Assembly (NCBI GenBank): GCA_010093705.1
Contig: MU006091.1
Location: forward strand, 486,702-550,701
Length of the DNA stretch: 64,000 bases
Source: Patellaria atrata CBS 101060
Lineage: Eukaryota; Ascomycota; Dothideomycetes; Patellariales; Patellariaceae
Direction: 5' to 3'
Part shown: positions 24,866-35,728 of the stretch, piece by piece
Numbering within the stretch: position 1 is the stretch's first letter
How the letters are laid out: each line of letters opens with the position of its first letter
Made by a program: the position numbers and the translations under genes
Notes under the pieces: generated by a model
The model's database searches: none
Told to the model about the DNA's origin: nothing
Seen by the model: the letters and a program-made list of their open reading frames with translations, nothing else

Positions 24866-25610
24866 ATGTCATCTATAAGCTTGCTGCGCATTGCTGTACG
24901 TGGACGGCCAGTGAAGAGCTCTTTTTTCAGATCCCAGACACGTCTGCCGACGAAAGTTACGATCGGATGCGCCAATGCCAGGACCTTCAGCAAGACTGCC
25001 GTGAGACCCTCAGGGGATCCCCATGGTGAAGAGACCTTCGAGGAATTTACCGTTAGGTATGATGAATTTATCCTTGGTTGTCCGAGGCTCCAATGGCTGT
25101 GGAAATCGGTGTAAAGTAGCTTGCGCTGCAGAGCTATGAGATGAAATGATAGCTGGAAAACCCAACCATGGGCTAATATATTATCGATTTGCAGATATGA
25201 GAAGGAGTTTGAGGGTGTCAATGACGTTTTCGAGCTTCAGGTATGTCTTAATCTTAATATTTGTGCTTTTACTTATCTCCCCCAAGCAACTACTGACGTG
25301 CAAAATAGCGAAATCTTAATAACGCCTTCGCCTACGATCTCGTCCCATCCCCTTCCGTTATCACAGCTGCTTTGAAAGCTGCACGGAGAGTTAACGACTT
25401 CCCAACGGCCGTCCGAATTTTTGAAGGTGGGTGAGCCCCGGGAAACTGCAGATTACACGCTGCATAATGAATGGATAATGACTTGTATTAGGCATCAAGG
25501 CGAAGGTTGAAAACAAGGGTCAATACGACGAATACCTCAAAGAACTAGAACCAATACGGGAAGAGCTAGGTATCAACTTGAAGGAGGTCTTGTATCCTGA
25601 GAGCTCATAG
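24866..25610 (+). CDS. COX6: Cytochrome c oxidase subunit VI (COX5A homologue)
   Basis: Nuclear-encoded subunit of mitochondrial complex IV, the counterpart of animal COX5A. Four exons, 24866-25056, 25195-25240, 25309-25426 and 25492-25610, give 157 aa. Residues 1 to about 45 form a basic, Arg/Ser-rich mitochondrial presequence (RIAVRGRPVKSSFFRSQTR). The mature part carries the family blocks EETFEEFTVRYEKEFEGV, where the first splice joins the VR-YEK text, LNNAFAYDLVPSPSVITAAL, ARRVNDFPTAVRIFEGIK and YDEYLKELEPIREELGI. Exon 2 is only 46 nt. It lies 279 bp downstream of the aminotransferase, in the same direction. Length and C-terminus match the fungal family. Confidence 0.95.
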
Positions 25611-26442
25611 ATGCATTTACGATACCTTAGTAAGACATATTAGAGGAGGACGGGCAAGGAGAGAGGAGGGGCGAGCGATCGTGTATCATCACTTCAGTTT
25701 TCAGTTACCGCAGAAGGCAAGAGTGTAAAGTTACGAAACCTGAAAAATCTGTGCAGCTGGTTTCTTTACCCGTCGTCCCTGGAAATTTCGAATCATCCTT
25801 TCTGAATCTACTCATGACTACCTCTTCTCCTTGGTCACAAATCTCTCGTCTGATTCATTCAGTCTTGGTCAGGCCCCGGAACTCCGTGTGCATTACGAAC
25901 CATTTAGAGGACAAATCTCTTCAGACGTTACTAGGGATATTCATGGCTCAAAGACCCCATTTAACCACTTGAAACTCTTTCCCATAGCATTCAATACCTT
26001 GCTTGGTGCCACCGCTTAATGCAACGCCTCTTCTATGGTATTATTTGAGAAATTGTCCCCAATGACCACAGCCCCGGTGTTAAGAAGGGCAATCTACATC
26101 CCATGGCTGGTTACAGGAAAAATAATATGCTACTCCGTTTTATATGACCTATATGCAAGCGAGAGTCTAAGGTAAGGTTGTTGGTCCCTTGACATGTCAC
26201 GCCATAGGAGGCAACATGAATTTCACAGTGCTTCGTCTGAAATCTTAGCTTAGCAATTAGACATCATGAAACGAGATAATCGATAAAGTAGAGACCTTAC
26301 GAACACCAGAATTGCAATTGATCATAACACTACACAGTAAAACCTCATCCTTATATCACGACAATTTCACTGATAAGGAGGACACAGCGCACAGACCCCG
26401 CCATCGCAACATCAAACCTCACCTCATCCCATCTCATCGCAA
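25611..26442. other. Intergenic region, COX6 3' flank and FMO promoter
   Basis: Short frames only (for example 25751-25972). A C-rich, A-rich leader immediately precedes the monooxygenase ATG. No tRNA, repeat or other gene was recognised. Confidence 0.55.
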
Positions 26443-28117
26443 ATGACTATCCCCTCTACCACTACCAGTCAATCTCCCCAATTCAATGTCAGAAAGATCG
26501 CAATAATTGGCGCCGGCCCATCCGGTCTCGCCGCCGCAAAGTAAATCCCATCAACCTACAATTCGGGGATCGCGACTGACGATATAAAAGATACCTTCGT
26601 GCGGAACAGGCACTTGATGAGATAGTCATCATTGAGCAGCGGGATTGCGTGGGCGGCCTCTGGAACTATACGCCCGATTACCGGACAGATTCAACGTTCA
26701 ATGTTCCTAATTTGGATCCGAATGTAGATCTCAACTCAAGTAAACGAAATCAGAAAAGGCAGAACCGTGGGACTGGTGGGCCTAATGGAGGTACGCCTTC
26801 GGAGAAAATAGAGAGAGGAGATGGAATTGGAATGCAGAGGCGCGGTAAGAAGACGTTTGTATCCCCAATCTATGAGCGACTAGAGACGAATATCCCGAGA
26901 ACGCTTATGGGTTTCTCGGATCATGAGTTTCCGGATGAGAGTCAGTTGTTCCCCGGGCATAAGACGGTGTTGAAGTATCTTGAGGAATATGCTGAGGATG
27001 TGAGAGATTTGATAAGGTTCAATGTAGAGGTTGTGGATGTGAGGTTGAGAGGAGCAGCGGAGGGTGCAGATGGTTCAAGGGAGAAGTGGGTGGTGAGTAC
27101 TATAAGTACTGCAGGTGGAGGGCAGTGTGAGGATGTTTATGATGCGGTGGTTGTGGCAAGTGGTCACTTCAATGTGCCGTTTATACCTGATATCGTGGGT
27201 ATTACGGAATGGGATGAGATGTATCCAGGGGTAATATCTCATTCGAAGTTCTATAGAAAGCCAGAGGAGCTTATAGACAAGGTACGAGCATCCGCACATA
27301 TAAACTACAGTCAGTCAGCTAATCGCTCCCTTAGAAAGTCATCGTTGTCGGAAATAGTGCCTCTGGTCTTGACATCGGGTCACAAATCGCGACATTCTCC
27401 AAACTCCCCCTAATCTGCTCTCAAAGATCTGAGTCGTATCTTCAGCTCGGTCCGGCAGACTACAGAAAGGACGTACCCCCAATCGCCCAGTTCATCCCTA
27501 AAAGCCGCACTGTCGTCTTCGATGACGGAACGCGTGAGACCGACATCGACGCCATCGTCTTCTGTACTGGATACCTCTATTCTTACCCTTTCCTATCATC
27601 TCTAAACCCTCCGCTCATAACCCATGGTGCCAGAGTCGAAAATACGTACCAACATCTGTTCTACGCTCCCCATCCCACCCTTTCATTACTTGTACTCAAC
27701 CAGAAGGTCATTCCCTTTCCCGTTGCCGAGGTCCAGTCCGCAGTTCTAGCGCGGGTATACTCAAATCGCCTTCGGTTGCCGTCGTATACCGAAATGCGCG
27801 ATTGGGAGTCCCGTACAGTCGCGGAAAAAGGCTCCACGCGCGAGTTTCATCTCCTAAAGTTTCCGGATGACGCGGAGTACATTAATTTGCTGTACGACTG
27901 GGCCGCATCTACGCCAAATGTTACGGGAAAGATGCCGCCGCGATGGGGTCAATGGCAGTACTGGGCCCGGGAACGGTTTCCTGCTATCCGGAAGGCTTTT
28001 GTACAGGAGGGGGAGGGGAGGAAGAATATAAGGACTATAAAGGAATTAGGATTTGACTTTGAGGAGTGGAAGAAGGAAGAAAGGGAGAATGAGGATGGGT
28101 CCAAGAGGTTGTTGTGA
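26443..28117 (+). CDS. Flavin-containing monooxygenase (FMO-like)
   Basis: Three exons, 26443-26540, 26591-27281 and 27335-28117, give about 523 aa. The FAD-binding motif IIGAGPSG (21-28) is split from its following YLRAEQALDEIVIIEQ strand by the first intron. VGGLWNY follows. The FMO signature region reads YPGVISHSKFYR (the family F-x-G-x3-H-x3-[YF] with Tyr in first place). The NADPH-binding motif VVGNSASG (267-274) opens exon 3, and DAIVFCTGY is the second family block. Residues about 70-115 hold an Asn/Gly/Arg-rich insert not usual for the family. Such enzymes oxygenate soft nucleophiles (N or S) with NADPH and O2; no substrate can be inferred. There is no membrane anchor at the C-terminus, so it is likely cytosolic. 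Confidence 0.9.
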
Positions 28118-28873
28118 TGACGTAGCCGGTGTGTTAGCTTCGTTGACGTCGGGAGACATGATACAGGATGGGGACATAGGTCAGTGATGATTGCTGTACA
28201 GACTGAATGGTGTTAATTTCATTATAGATGTATACCAAATTCTATAGAAAAATCTTTGTATACTTTGTAGCGTGCGAGCAATGAGTGTACAATGTTTGCA
28301 AGTTCCCCTTCGAAAATCCCGCACTATTCATTAGGTCATACATACCCAGATACACAAATTGCAGATAATATATCCTTAACCGCAAAATCAATAGTAACCA
28401 AAAAAATTTCACTTATATTTGTAGTAACTACAGCTGAAACTGTACGAGCTGAGGTGAAAGTAAAGTGGAAGCCCCTATTCATCACCGCCCATAACTCTAC
28501 TGACACAACATAGAAACTGCGAGAAGCTTAACCCTATAACCCTTAACTATTAAACCGAATAGGGAATGATATGGATAACTCAAGGTGCGGAAAACTCCGT
28601 CCACGGGGCTCTTTTGGTCACGCTTTTTTACCCAACAGCCCCCTTCGCATGTGATCACCTTACCTAATTCTATGACAATATGCACCTCCAAACAATAAAC
28701 GCCCGCAGTTACTCTTTCGCCACCCGCCCTCGATAAGCGACTTCGGCCGTTTGTCGCACACAGCTCTGCCATAAAAGCCCGCTGCCCCCTACCTTCCTTC
28801 TTACAACACATTTTTCTCGACGCAGCTCGACAACGCTTCTCAAAAATCTCTCAAAGCACATAAGCAACGTCAA
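28118..28873. other. Intergenic region with promoter-like end
   Basis: Noncoding, AT-rich to about 28500. A telomere-like block (TTAACCCTATAACCCTTAA) lies at about 28528-28546. A TATA-like ATAAAAG at about 28773-28779 is followed by a CT-rich tract at about 28785-28860, which looks like a Pol II promoter and start region for the locus to the right. Confidence 0.4.
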
Positions 28874-28909
28874 ATGCACTCTCGGCTACGCTATCAAAGA
28901 TGGCATTGA
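28874..28909 (+). CDS. Possible overlapping upstream ORF
   Basis: The first ATG after the CT-rich tract opens an 11-codon frame (MHSRLRYQRWH) that ends inside, and out of frame with, the next ATG-initiated frame at 28900. If the transcript starts upstream, this frame would limit initiation at 28900. It could equally be part of a first exon not resolved here. Confidence 0.25.
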   Translation: MHSRLRYQRWH

Positions 28910-30870
28910 TCCTTCCTTTCGTCCTCTCCATCATGGAGAAATTCAACGTAAGGCATCCTCCTCGAGTTCCTCAGTATACCGCTGCTAACAAGGGGCCTCA
29001 GATCCATCCACTACACGTTGCGCAGGTAGTCCTTCTTGCTGTTGCTGCTACGGGTTACGCAGTGGGCTTCGACGACGGATTGGTGCTCGCAAAGAAGAAG
29101 AAGTCAGACCCAACAGCCAGTACGGTGGTCCCTGTGTCAGCAATATCAATCGAACCAACCCCCAACATCTCTACTATCGTACCTGTCCCCAACATCTATA
29201 TCATACCCATCTCAAGCATTTCTGTCGAATCCACCCCGAACGTCTCTATGGTGCACACTCAAAAGTCCTCCCGCCCTCACTAACAATTTGGTATACGGTA
29301 CTTGTCATCAAAGAAACGCCACCATGTCGACCGTAGGACTCAATTCGTCATCAAATACCTCAAGGAGGTGATTCGAAAAATTGCCACGTCAGGCCAGCTC
29401 GATACCGTCATACAAAACTTCACGGTACAGGTGGCAACCCTTGAAAAAGAGGTGGGCGACAGACAATGGCTCCTCGACCTGGACACCACCCTGGTAGAGG
29501 TACTGCGCAAGAATGTCAAATCTCGCGAGCAAGAACTCGCAAATTCTAACCTTCGAAACTCCCAACTAGAGAAGAAAATATCTAGTTGGGAAGGAGATGT
29601 CACACTCCTCCAAAAACAAGCCGCCCTAGAGGCGCAACTCGCAGACAAGGACGCCGAGCTTATCCAGAAAGAAGCCACCGTACAAGCCCTTTGGGGTGAC
29701 GTACGTCAATTGGAACGCGAGGCCAAGACGTCTGCGGACGGAAAGGTGTGGGAGATGTTCGTGCCGCTCAAGGCCGAACTGGAGAAGAAGTCGAAGGATG
29801 AAGCCGAAGTCCACAACACAGAACTTCGAAAGCGGGGCCTCATGCTGAACTCTTTGCGAAATACCATCGATCGGGATCAAAAGGGGTACGAGGAGGCTGC
29901 TGCCCACCATGCGGTAAGTTTGAACATCGGATACGTCAACCCTGTCAAGATTGCGGAACGAGAAACCGCAGCGCGAAACTGAACACTCGGAAGAGTAAAG
30001 GGGTTCGTCATCGGGTGCAAGGGGCAACTCGTTGTCCTTGACAAACTCCAAACTAGCCCGCAGCTCAAGAAATTCATGAAGGGCAACAGCTTCCTCCGAT
30101 CCCCTGCCGGTGTGACCATCAAGAAATCCGCGACCGCCACCGAGATGATAGCCGAACAGTCTGGAGCTGCAGTGGAAGCTGCGACGGTGCTACCTAACCA
30201 GCCTGTTCAGCAGGCCGTTCAAGCTGGGGAGACCGGAATTGTCCCCTCTTTAGATCACCCTAGTGGTGTGATGCAGAGTGAGCAGACTTTCCGCGTTGAA
30301 GATCCAGTCTCGTCCGGTCCTGTTGCTCAGGTTGGGGAGTCAGCATCTGCACACGGCGAAGCTGCAGCGACACCTGCTGTATCAAAATCGGGGGCGTCAT
30401 GGTCACACTATGACGGCCCGAGTTTCTCTCAGTTGTGTGCATACGCGAGAGGTATAGACGCATTACAAGTGTCTGTACCTTCCTGGCCACCGGCGGTAGC
30501 TTCGCGATTACCTCCACCATTTCTTTCAACAGTCAAAACCGTCAGCGACGCCGCCACCCTCCCTCCCGCTCCTCCCACCGTCGCTCCTGTCGTCCCCGTT
30601 CCTCAAACCCCCCCCACCTTCACCTTCTCCGTGGTTGACCCCACCACGACGGTACACAACTTCTTTACTCCTCCTCCGACCACCACCACTCCCCCTCATC
30701 CTCCGCCCCTCCCCCTCTTGCTGGTCCCGTCACAACCGGCTCCTCTTCTGTGGTCGTGTCGGAAAGCAACAAGTTGGCGGACAAGGAAAGGTGAAGGCCC
30801 AGCTCATCGGGCACCCCGGCACGCCGAACAAGCTCCTGGCCAAAGACGCCCACAGACAAGAAGCCCGTAG
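28900..30870 (+). CDS. Orphan coiled-coil, Pro-rich protein; gene model uncertain
   Basis: I recognise no family. One reading frame is open from 28900 to 30870 except for a TAA at 29281 and a TGA at 29980. The TGA lies in a good 87-nt intron, 29914-30000 (GTAAGT donor, CTGAAC branch, AAAG acceptor), which keeps the frame. The TAA lies next to a CTAAC branch-like site with a CAAAG acceptor at 29313; a donor at 29251 (GTGCAC) would give a 63-nt in-frame intron but is weak. An intron at 28948-29001 is also possible. The predicted protein has a hydrophobic stretch (VAQVVLLAVAATGYAVGF), a KKKK patch, a Ser/Thr/Ile/Pro linker, an Asp/Glu/Lys/Gln-rich coiled coil of about 180 residues (29340-29900), an Ala/Val/Gly-rich region and a run of Pro/Thr-rich sequence from about 30550. 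Composition is more GC-rich than its flanks. It may be a lineage-specific gene or one in decay. Confidence 0.4.
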
Positions 30871-31183
30871 ACTTCTTGAAGTCGTACGGGAAGCTCCTCC
30901 GCTCTTCGAGTAAGAGCTTGCCAATGCGCGTCCGCCCGCTGACAAGATCGGGAAGCTGCATGCCGCGTTGGTGACGATTCTGGATCAGGTGGAAAACGGT
31001 GGCGACAATTGGATCTCGTCCGTAGAGCTCGCCGACGTTAGGAAGCGAACTGCTATGGACTCCAGTCTGAAGGCGTTGCTAGAGGCTCTCAAGGGTCACG
31101 ATGCGGTGTACAACCATATCACTGGCCCGGTGATCCTGGTGGCAGAGAGATTTCTTGGGTATCTGGAGTTGAGCCCGATGTAG
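30871..31183 (+). pseudogene. Coding-like 3' part of the orphan locus, frame interrupted
   Basis: A second frame reads in a protein-like way (VTILDQVENGGDNWISSV, KALLEALKGHDAVY, GPVILVAERFLGYLEL) to a stop at 31181. It is joined upstream to an open stretch ending at a TAA at 30911-30913. No intron of usual length removes that stop: a GTAAGA donor at 30910 is followed by AGs after only 37 and 46 nt. So the 3' end is either a separate exon with a splice I cannot place, or a broken end of the same gene. No ATG-led gene of its own is convincing (an internal frame starts at 30968). Confidence 0.3.
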
Positions 31184-31681
31184 GGTGTTTACAAATTGTT
31201 CTGGTGTCTGCAGTTGGATTTGTGGTTCTTTTTTCCTGTTGGTTTCCTTTTAGCAGTATCTGTACGCTGGCAGCGCTGGGCGAATGGGGTATGAGCATTC
31301 GACACGCTATGCGAGGATACTTGCTGCGTTGTATTTGTTTTCGGATTTTGCTTTGGGCGCCTTTTTATCAAAAGTTCTGTCTAGGATACCTTTTCTCGAG
31401 TTTTGCTTTGGGTGAATTTTATCAAAATTGGGTGTTTTAACTGTTTCTAGCTCGGTTTCGTTGGAGTTCAGACGGAAAATTGATACAGGTTGACAGTCAA
31501 GTAGTACTCTCACAATGGTGCTTCAGATCAAATTGGCATGGTTAGATAATTTACTCAAAATTAAACAGGTGGAGAGATTCTCTCATAACAAGTTTCCATT
31601 TGCGTATATTCTATCCGTGGATTATAGCTCATTAATTTCCGCTACAGCCGCCAAACTCCAGAATCAGACGAGACTTTTGAT
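31184..31681. other. Convergent intergenic region
   Basis: This is the 3' flank of the orphan locus (+) and of the p24 gene (-). It is T-rich on the plus strand from 31190 to 31440, with repeated words such as TTTTGCTTTGGG (31347 and 31403 areas), a small imperfect direct repeat. No gene was recognised. Confidence 0.5.
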
Positions 31682-32498
31682 TTATACATAGCCTACGAGA
31701 GCGAGTATTAGCATACGGTCCTATTGGGGGGGTTTTTACGTATTATGTCGATGAGAGACATACCTTTCCTTGCACCCTGGAAGAAAAACCGAACGATGAA
31801 CACCTGCAATCCCGCCATCGTGACCATCATGACACTCTCGATGATACTAAAGTTGAATATCCTCCTCTCCGTACTCCTAACCGTGCTGAAATTTCTATTC
31901 TCCCTCGTCCTGAAATACTTTTGATTGCGATTGATTGTCGAGAGTTGGGAGGATAGCTTAAGGATCGATTCCTCGAGGGAAGAAGTTTGTTCGGGAGTGG
32001 TGCCTTGTTTAGACGGTAATTGGGCGCGCTGCTCATTCTCGACCTTACAAAAACAGGAAGATTAGAGAATGAGAAGATTGAAGGGACGCACGATGTACTC
32101 ACGGCAATCTCGAAATCGACCGTCTTCTCCGCGAAGGTGGACATTTCGTTGTTAAAGCAGAAACGATATTCCCCAACATCGTTTGCGGTGAAGACGAAGT
32201 CTCCTTGACGCTCTTTCTGACCGTCCATCACGACTCGCTCATTTGGCCCGACAACCTCGTAGTCTACGTCGAATGAACCGCCAGATTGGACCTATAGCAA
32301 TTGTTAGCACGTGTAATGTAATACTCATAGCGTCTCAAGACCTACAGCAAAGTAAAATGCTATCTTAGCCCCCTTGTTATCGACCCATGTGAAGAAACAT
32401 GACTTTTCGTTCGCTTGGAGCTTGTATGTGAGGGCAGTGGAGGAAACGGTCGAGACGAAGAGGGCCAGAAGACCTGCAAATAGCGCTAAAAATTGCAT
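31682..32498 (-). CDS. p24/EMP24/GP25L family cargo receptor
   Basis: Type I membrane protein of COPII/COPI vesicles that helps sort cargo, including GPI-anchored proteins, between ER and Golgi (family role). Four exons, 32498-32346, 32291-32103, 32043-31764 and 31692-31682, give 210 aa. A signal peptide (about 1-21) precedes the GOLD domain: EKSCFFTWVDNKGAKIAFYF, then GDFVFTANDVGEYRFCFNNEM, with the two conserved Cys. A coiled coil (about 130-175) is followed by one transmembrane segment and a short cytosolic tail, FFFQGARKGYV, with the diphenylalanine-type export signal. The last exon is only 11 nt (two bases of a Gly codon, Tyr, Val, stop) and is placed by the TGCTAATAC branch point and GTAG acceptor. 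The subfamily is probably gamma (Erp2/3/4-like) but not certain. Confidence 0.9.
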
Positions 32499-32748
32499 CC
32501 TGAAAGAAGAGAAACAGAAGAGCGTTGTAGCACGGGCTGAGGGGAATGTTGTCGTGTGTGAGATCAGACGTGGTTCTCCTTTTGGACAATTGGCTTTGCA
32601 CATTGCATAGGGGAGACTGTGGGCTACCGTACCGAATGACCACTCCAAATTCAGTCGGCGAAATCAACCTCCGCACCATCTACCTAACGTAGGCACAAAA
32701 CTAAAATGGGCATGGCATATACAGCATCTTTTGAAATTGATTTTTTGT

Positions 32749-33897
32749 CTATTGATCCTTATCCTCATCTCTACCGGGCCATAATATCTCCCCCCGATAC
32801 AACGCCATGGCATGATTTAAGGCTGTAAAAATCCATACTACAGCTAATAGCACTGTCATCACAGAGCCCACCCATAAGATCCCTTGGCTTTGGAATCGTT
32901 CGCCAATATTGATAGTCGCAATTGTAAAGCCAACGTTTGGAAACACAAAAGCCCATCACGTCAGATGGAATGACATTTTTCTAGCGTCCGCTAGGCAGCT
33001 TATCACTGCAATAGCAAACATCCAGAAAGCGAATGCCCACAGGAAAATTCCCGAGAAGAGAGCCATTACTTGAAGAGTTTCAATTGCCGACGTGTGTTCA
33101 GCAAAGTAACCATATCCTTGAGGCAACGAGGAGGACATTCCCATGAGTGCTAGAGCGGTGAAGGAAGGTGGTCCAACAGCGATGAACATACCTGGCCTGG
33201 TGTTGATATCAGGTAAACCTGCACTCATGAGTCTATTGATATAGATAGGATACATCAAGAGGCTCACAAGCCATCCCAGGCCTTGGTAAGCTAGACCACA
33301 GACGAGGATCGGTAACCGTCTATCTATTGGTTGGTCACTTGCAATTATGCTCGCGAGTGTACCCGTTAGCATGGCTGGGAAGACGGGAAGGATCCAGGAT
33401 GGAGTCATATGTTGCGGCGTTAAGTGCTCTCCGGTGAATAGGATATAGTACTGGCCAAAAGCGTTGAGGATAGAGCAAGCTGCATAGGTCCAGAAGCAGA
33501 CTCGCACAGTAACGATCAACCATGGCCCAGATGATGGGATACCGTAAGTCTGGATGTTTGCAAGAATAGTTGCAACTGATAGCCAGAAGCAAGGGAAGAA
33601 CAGGCCTTCTCCATGACGTTTAAGGGACTTCTTGAAAGCGGAAGGATCCCTAATAAATCGTTGAACCAATCCAGCCACGATTAGTAGAAACATAGCCAGG
33701 TTTAGAATATATAGAATAGTTCCGACAGTCGTAAGACCTGAAAAACGATGAGGAGTTCTATGTAGCAGCAATGCAAGCCCACCACTACTCATAGTGGTCG
33801 TAAACCATGCCCAGGTAACATGACGAAGTCTCTCCCATAATGGGATCCTCTCGCCGTCCTCTTCTAGAAGAGACCGCTCTTTGTCTTTTCTTAACAT
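32749..33897 (-). pseudogene. SLAC1/Mae1 (TDT) family transporter with an in-frame TGA
   Basis: Integral membrane transporter of the TDT/SLAC1 family (fungal Mae1 for malate, Ssu1 for sulfite; substrate here unknown). The frame from the ATG at 33897 runs 313 codons, with about eight hydrophobic segments and blocks RHVTWAWFTTTMSSGGLALL, GPWLIVTVRVCFWTYAA, ILPVFPAMLTGTLAS and MFIAVGPPSFTALALMGM. It then meets TGA at 32958-32956. The same frame continues without further interruption for 68 codons to 32749, giving WAFVFPNVGFTIATINIGE and the last membrane segment. Family members have WW before AFxFP, so the TGA stands exactly where TGG is expected. Full length would be about 382 aa, normal for the family. 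Either the gene lost its last membrane helices recently, or this is a sequencing or strain difference. A TTG-led extension upstream of 33897 was not used. Confidence 0.85.
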
Positions 33898-34451
33898 TAG
33901 CGGTACCAAAAGTTATAATCCAGTGTCTCCGCAAATGCAAATAATGGTCGTAAGAAATTCTCTCATCAAAGTTGAAGCCGCATAACAAGGCGGAAATAGT
34001 TTTGGAGAAGAAAGAAGAAAACATAAGGTAGATACAGGTGAAATGAGTGACTGTAAGAGAGGAACTGAAGTTAGCAGATACAAATTGAGATTCTGCACTT
34101 TGCTCCAAACCGGACTCTGCCGAAGGTCCACTTGAACCAAGTTGGATCAACTTTCGCTGACTCATTTGCATGAAATATAAGTCTGTACTGACAGTGGAGA
34201 CCAGCAGCTTCTCAGTACCTTAGCTATGATGCTCTTCAATTCTCGAAATTATGATACAGTGTAAAGAGCTTACCTTAGAGATGTAACCCCTGGTCTTAGT
34301 TCCCGGCTCTGGTTGCTGTAGTTCTACTCTCCGGCTCGAACTTCTTTCTCGAAACGTGGTCTAAACAACATCAGTTCCTCGTGAAAGCACTCAGAATGCG
34401 AAGAGAATAATATATCGCCACATAACAACAACATAGTTGGAGCATCTCAAG
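33898..34451. promoter_or_regulatory. Divergent promoter region, TDT transporter / SPC3
   Basis: These 554 bp lie between head-to-head genes. The frame at 33785-34171 (-) runs from the SPC3 side into the transporter start in another register and shows no domain. No strong motif stands out. The transcription starts of both genes should lie here. Confidence 0.5.
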
Positions 34452-35277
34452 ATGCATTCAGCTTTGGTACGAGGCCAGACTGTCTTTGGCTTTTTTACTA
34501 CCGTCGCATTTTGCGTAGCCGCCTTCGCGGCCATATCAGTCGTATTCTTCCCACAAGCCCCTTCAACGAGTATAAAGCTACGAAACGTCCAAGTGTAAGG
34601 TTCACACTGTTCAAGGGACTTAAATAAACTAACTAGGAATTACAGGGTCAAAGGACGTCCTCATTACTATAGCAGAAAGAAAGAAGAATATGCCCACGTC
34701 AAGTTTGACGCTGACATAGGTATGCATCCAACAGTCGTAACCAACCATTGTAGAATCCTGATGTGCCCTAGATCTGGCCTCACTATTTAACTGGAATACC
34801 AAGCAAGTATTTATCTACATAACTGCCACATATCCCTCCTCCAGAAACAACGAACCTCCATCGCAAGCGATCGTGTGGGATGCTATCATTCCCGCTGCCA
34901 ACGCTCCTTCCCACCACAATCAGTACCACGCGCCAGTGGGACTTCCTCCTCCAAAGAAGTTGAAGGCCAGAAACGCTCCCAAACTGCACACTGGAAAGAC
35001 CGGTGAACTACACCTCAAGAACCAAAAGCCCAAATACCAGATCACAGACCATACCGGGAAGATCGCAGAACGAGGAAACGCAACGCTCGAGCTGCGTTGG
35101 AATGTACAACCATATGTGGGTGTTCTAACATGGACAAATTGGAATGATTTCGGTAGGTGGAAGGGCTTGAAAGGCGGGAGAAGCAAGTCATTTGAATTTC
35201 CAGCACTTAAGGTCACCAGTAAGGAGAAGTTAGATACCATGAAAGGTGGGGAAGGGAATAGGGGAAAACCAGCTTAG
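34452..35277 (+). CDS. SPC3: Signal peptidase complex subunit 3
   Basis: Subunit of the ER signal peptidase complex (homologue of SPC22/23) that supports cleavage of signal peptides by Sec11. Three exons, 34452-34594, 34646-34719 and 34772-35277, give 240 aa. There is one N-terminal membrane anchor (about 12-34, TVFGFFTTVAFCVAAFAAIS) and a lumenal domain. Family blocks are VKFDADIDLASLFNWNTKQVF, formed across the second splice, then IYITATYP, the SQAIVWDAII block, and ITDHTGKIAERGNATLELRWNVQPYVG-like text read at about 157-195. The C-terminal about 40 residues (LKGGRSKSFEFPALK onward) are basic. Length is slightly more than the yeast protein (184 aa), mainly through a Pro/Lys-rich loop at about 120-145. 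It is likely essential. Confidence 0.93.
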
Positions 35278-35728
35278 AGAGATATGGATACCCATTGATC
35301 TACTTATTCAAAAATCTTGACAAAGCGACCGGGATGGCGTTTGAACGGTATGAAAAAAATTGGCTAGAGTTAGTCATGCAATATCTGGACATGGAATCTC
35401 ATTCTAGGCTTGATCCCAAATGCTCTGGTTCTACCGTAATTGTCCACTCTGAGTGATACGAGGAGATAACCAGTCCACAGGTTTGTGATCTACATCCACG
35501 TAAACGCTCGAATCGACAGCTTGTACTCTTGCGACACCTCTCAATAAGGATTAATTTGAATAATATCGAGTAGTTTTCAAAGTTCATCTTTCCGTATTCA
35601 TAGAAGTTTACTTTCGTAACAATCTCAATAGTCTTACATCAGTTGTTATTCAACTAATTATCTTCCAATGTATCCCCCAAGACATATCCTCGTTTTCAAG
35701 TCAAGATTTTAATCCATAAATTCAACCT
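35278..35728. other. Convergent intergenic region
   Basis: 3' flanks of SPC3 (+) and the DJ-1/PfpI gene (-). AT-rich at 35540-35720. No gene or repeat was recognised. Confidence 0.6.

Noticed and set aside
24706-25221. 171-codon minus-strand frame opposite COX6
   Set aside because: Lies over COX6 exons and introns on the other strand; shadow frame with no domain.
30910-30955. Intron at the GTAAGA in the orphan locus
   Set aside because: Available acceptors would give introns of only 37 or 46 nt and do not restore a consistent frame.
33785-34171. 128-codon minus-strand frame upstream of the transporter
   Set aside because: Out of register with the transporter and with no domain; probably leader and promoter sequence.
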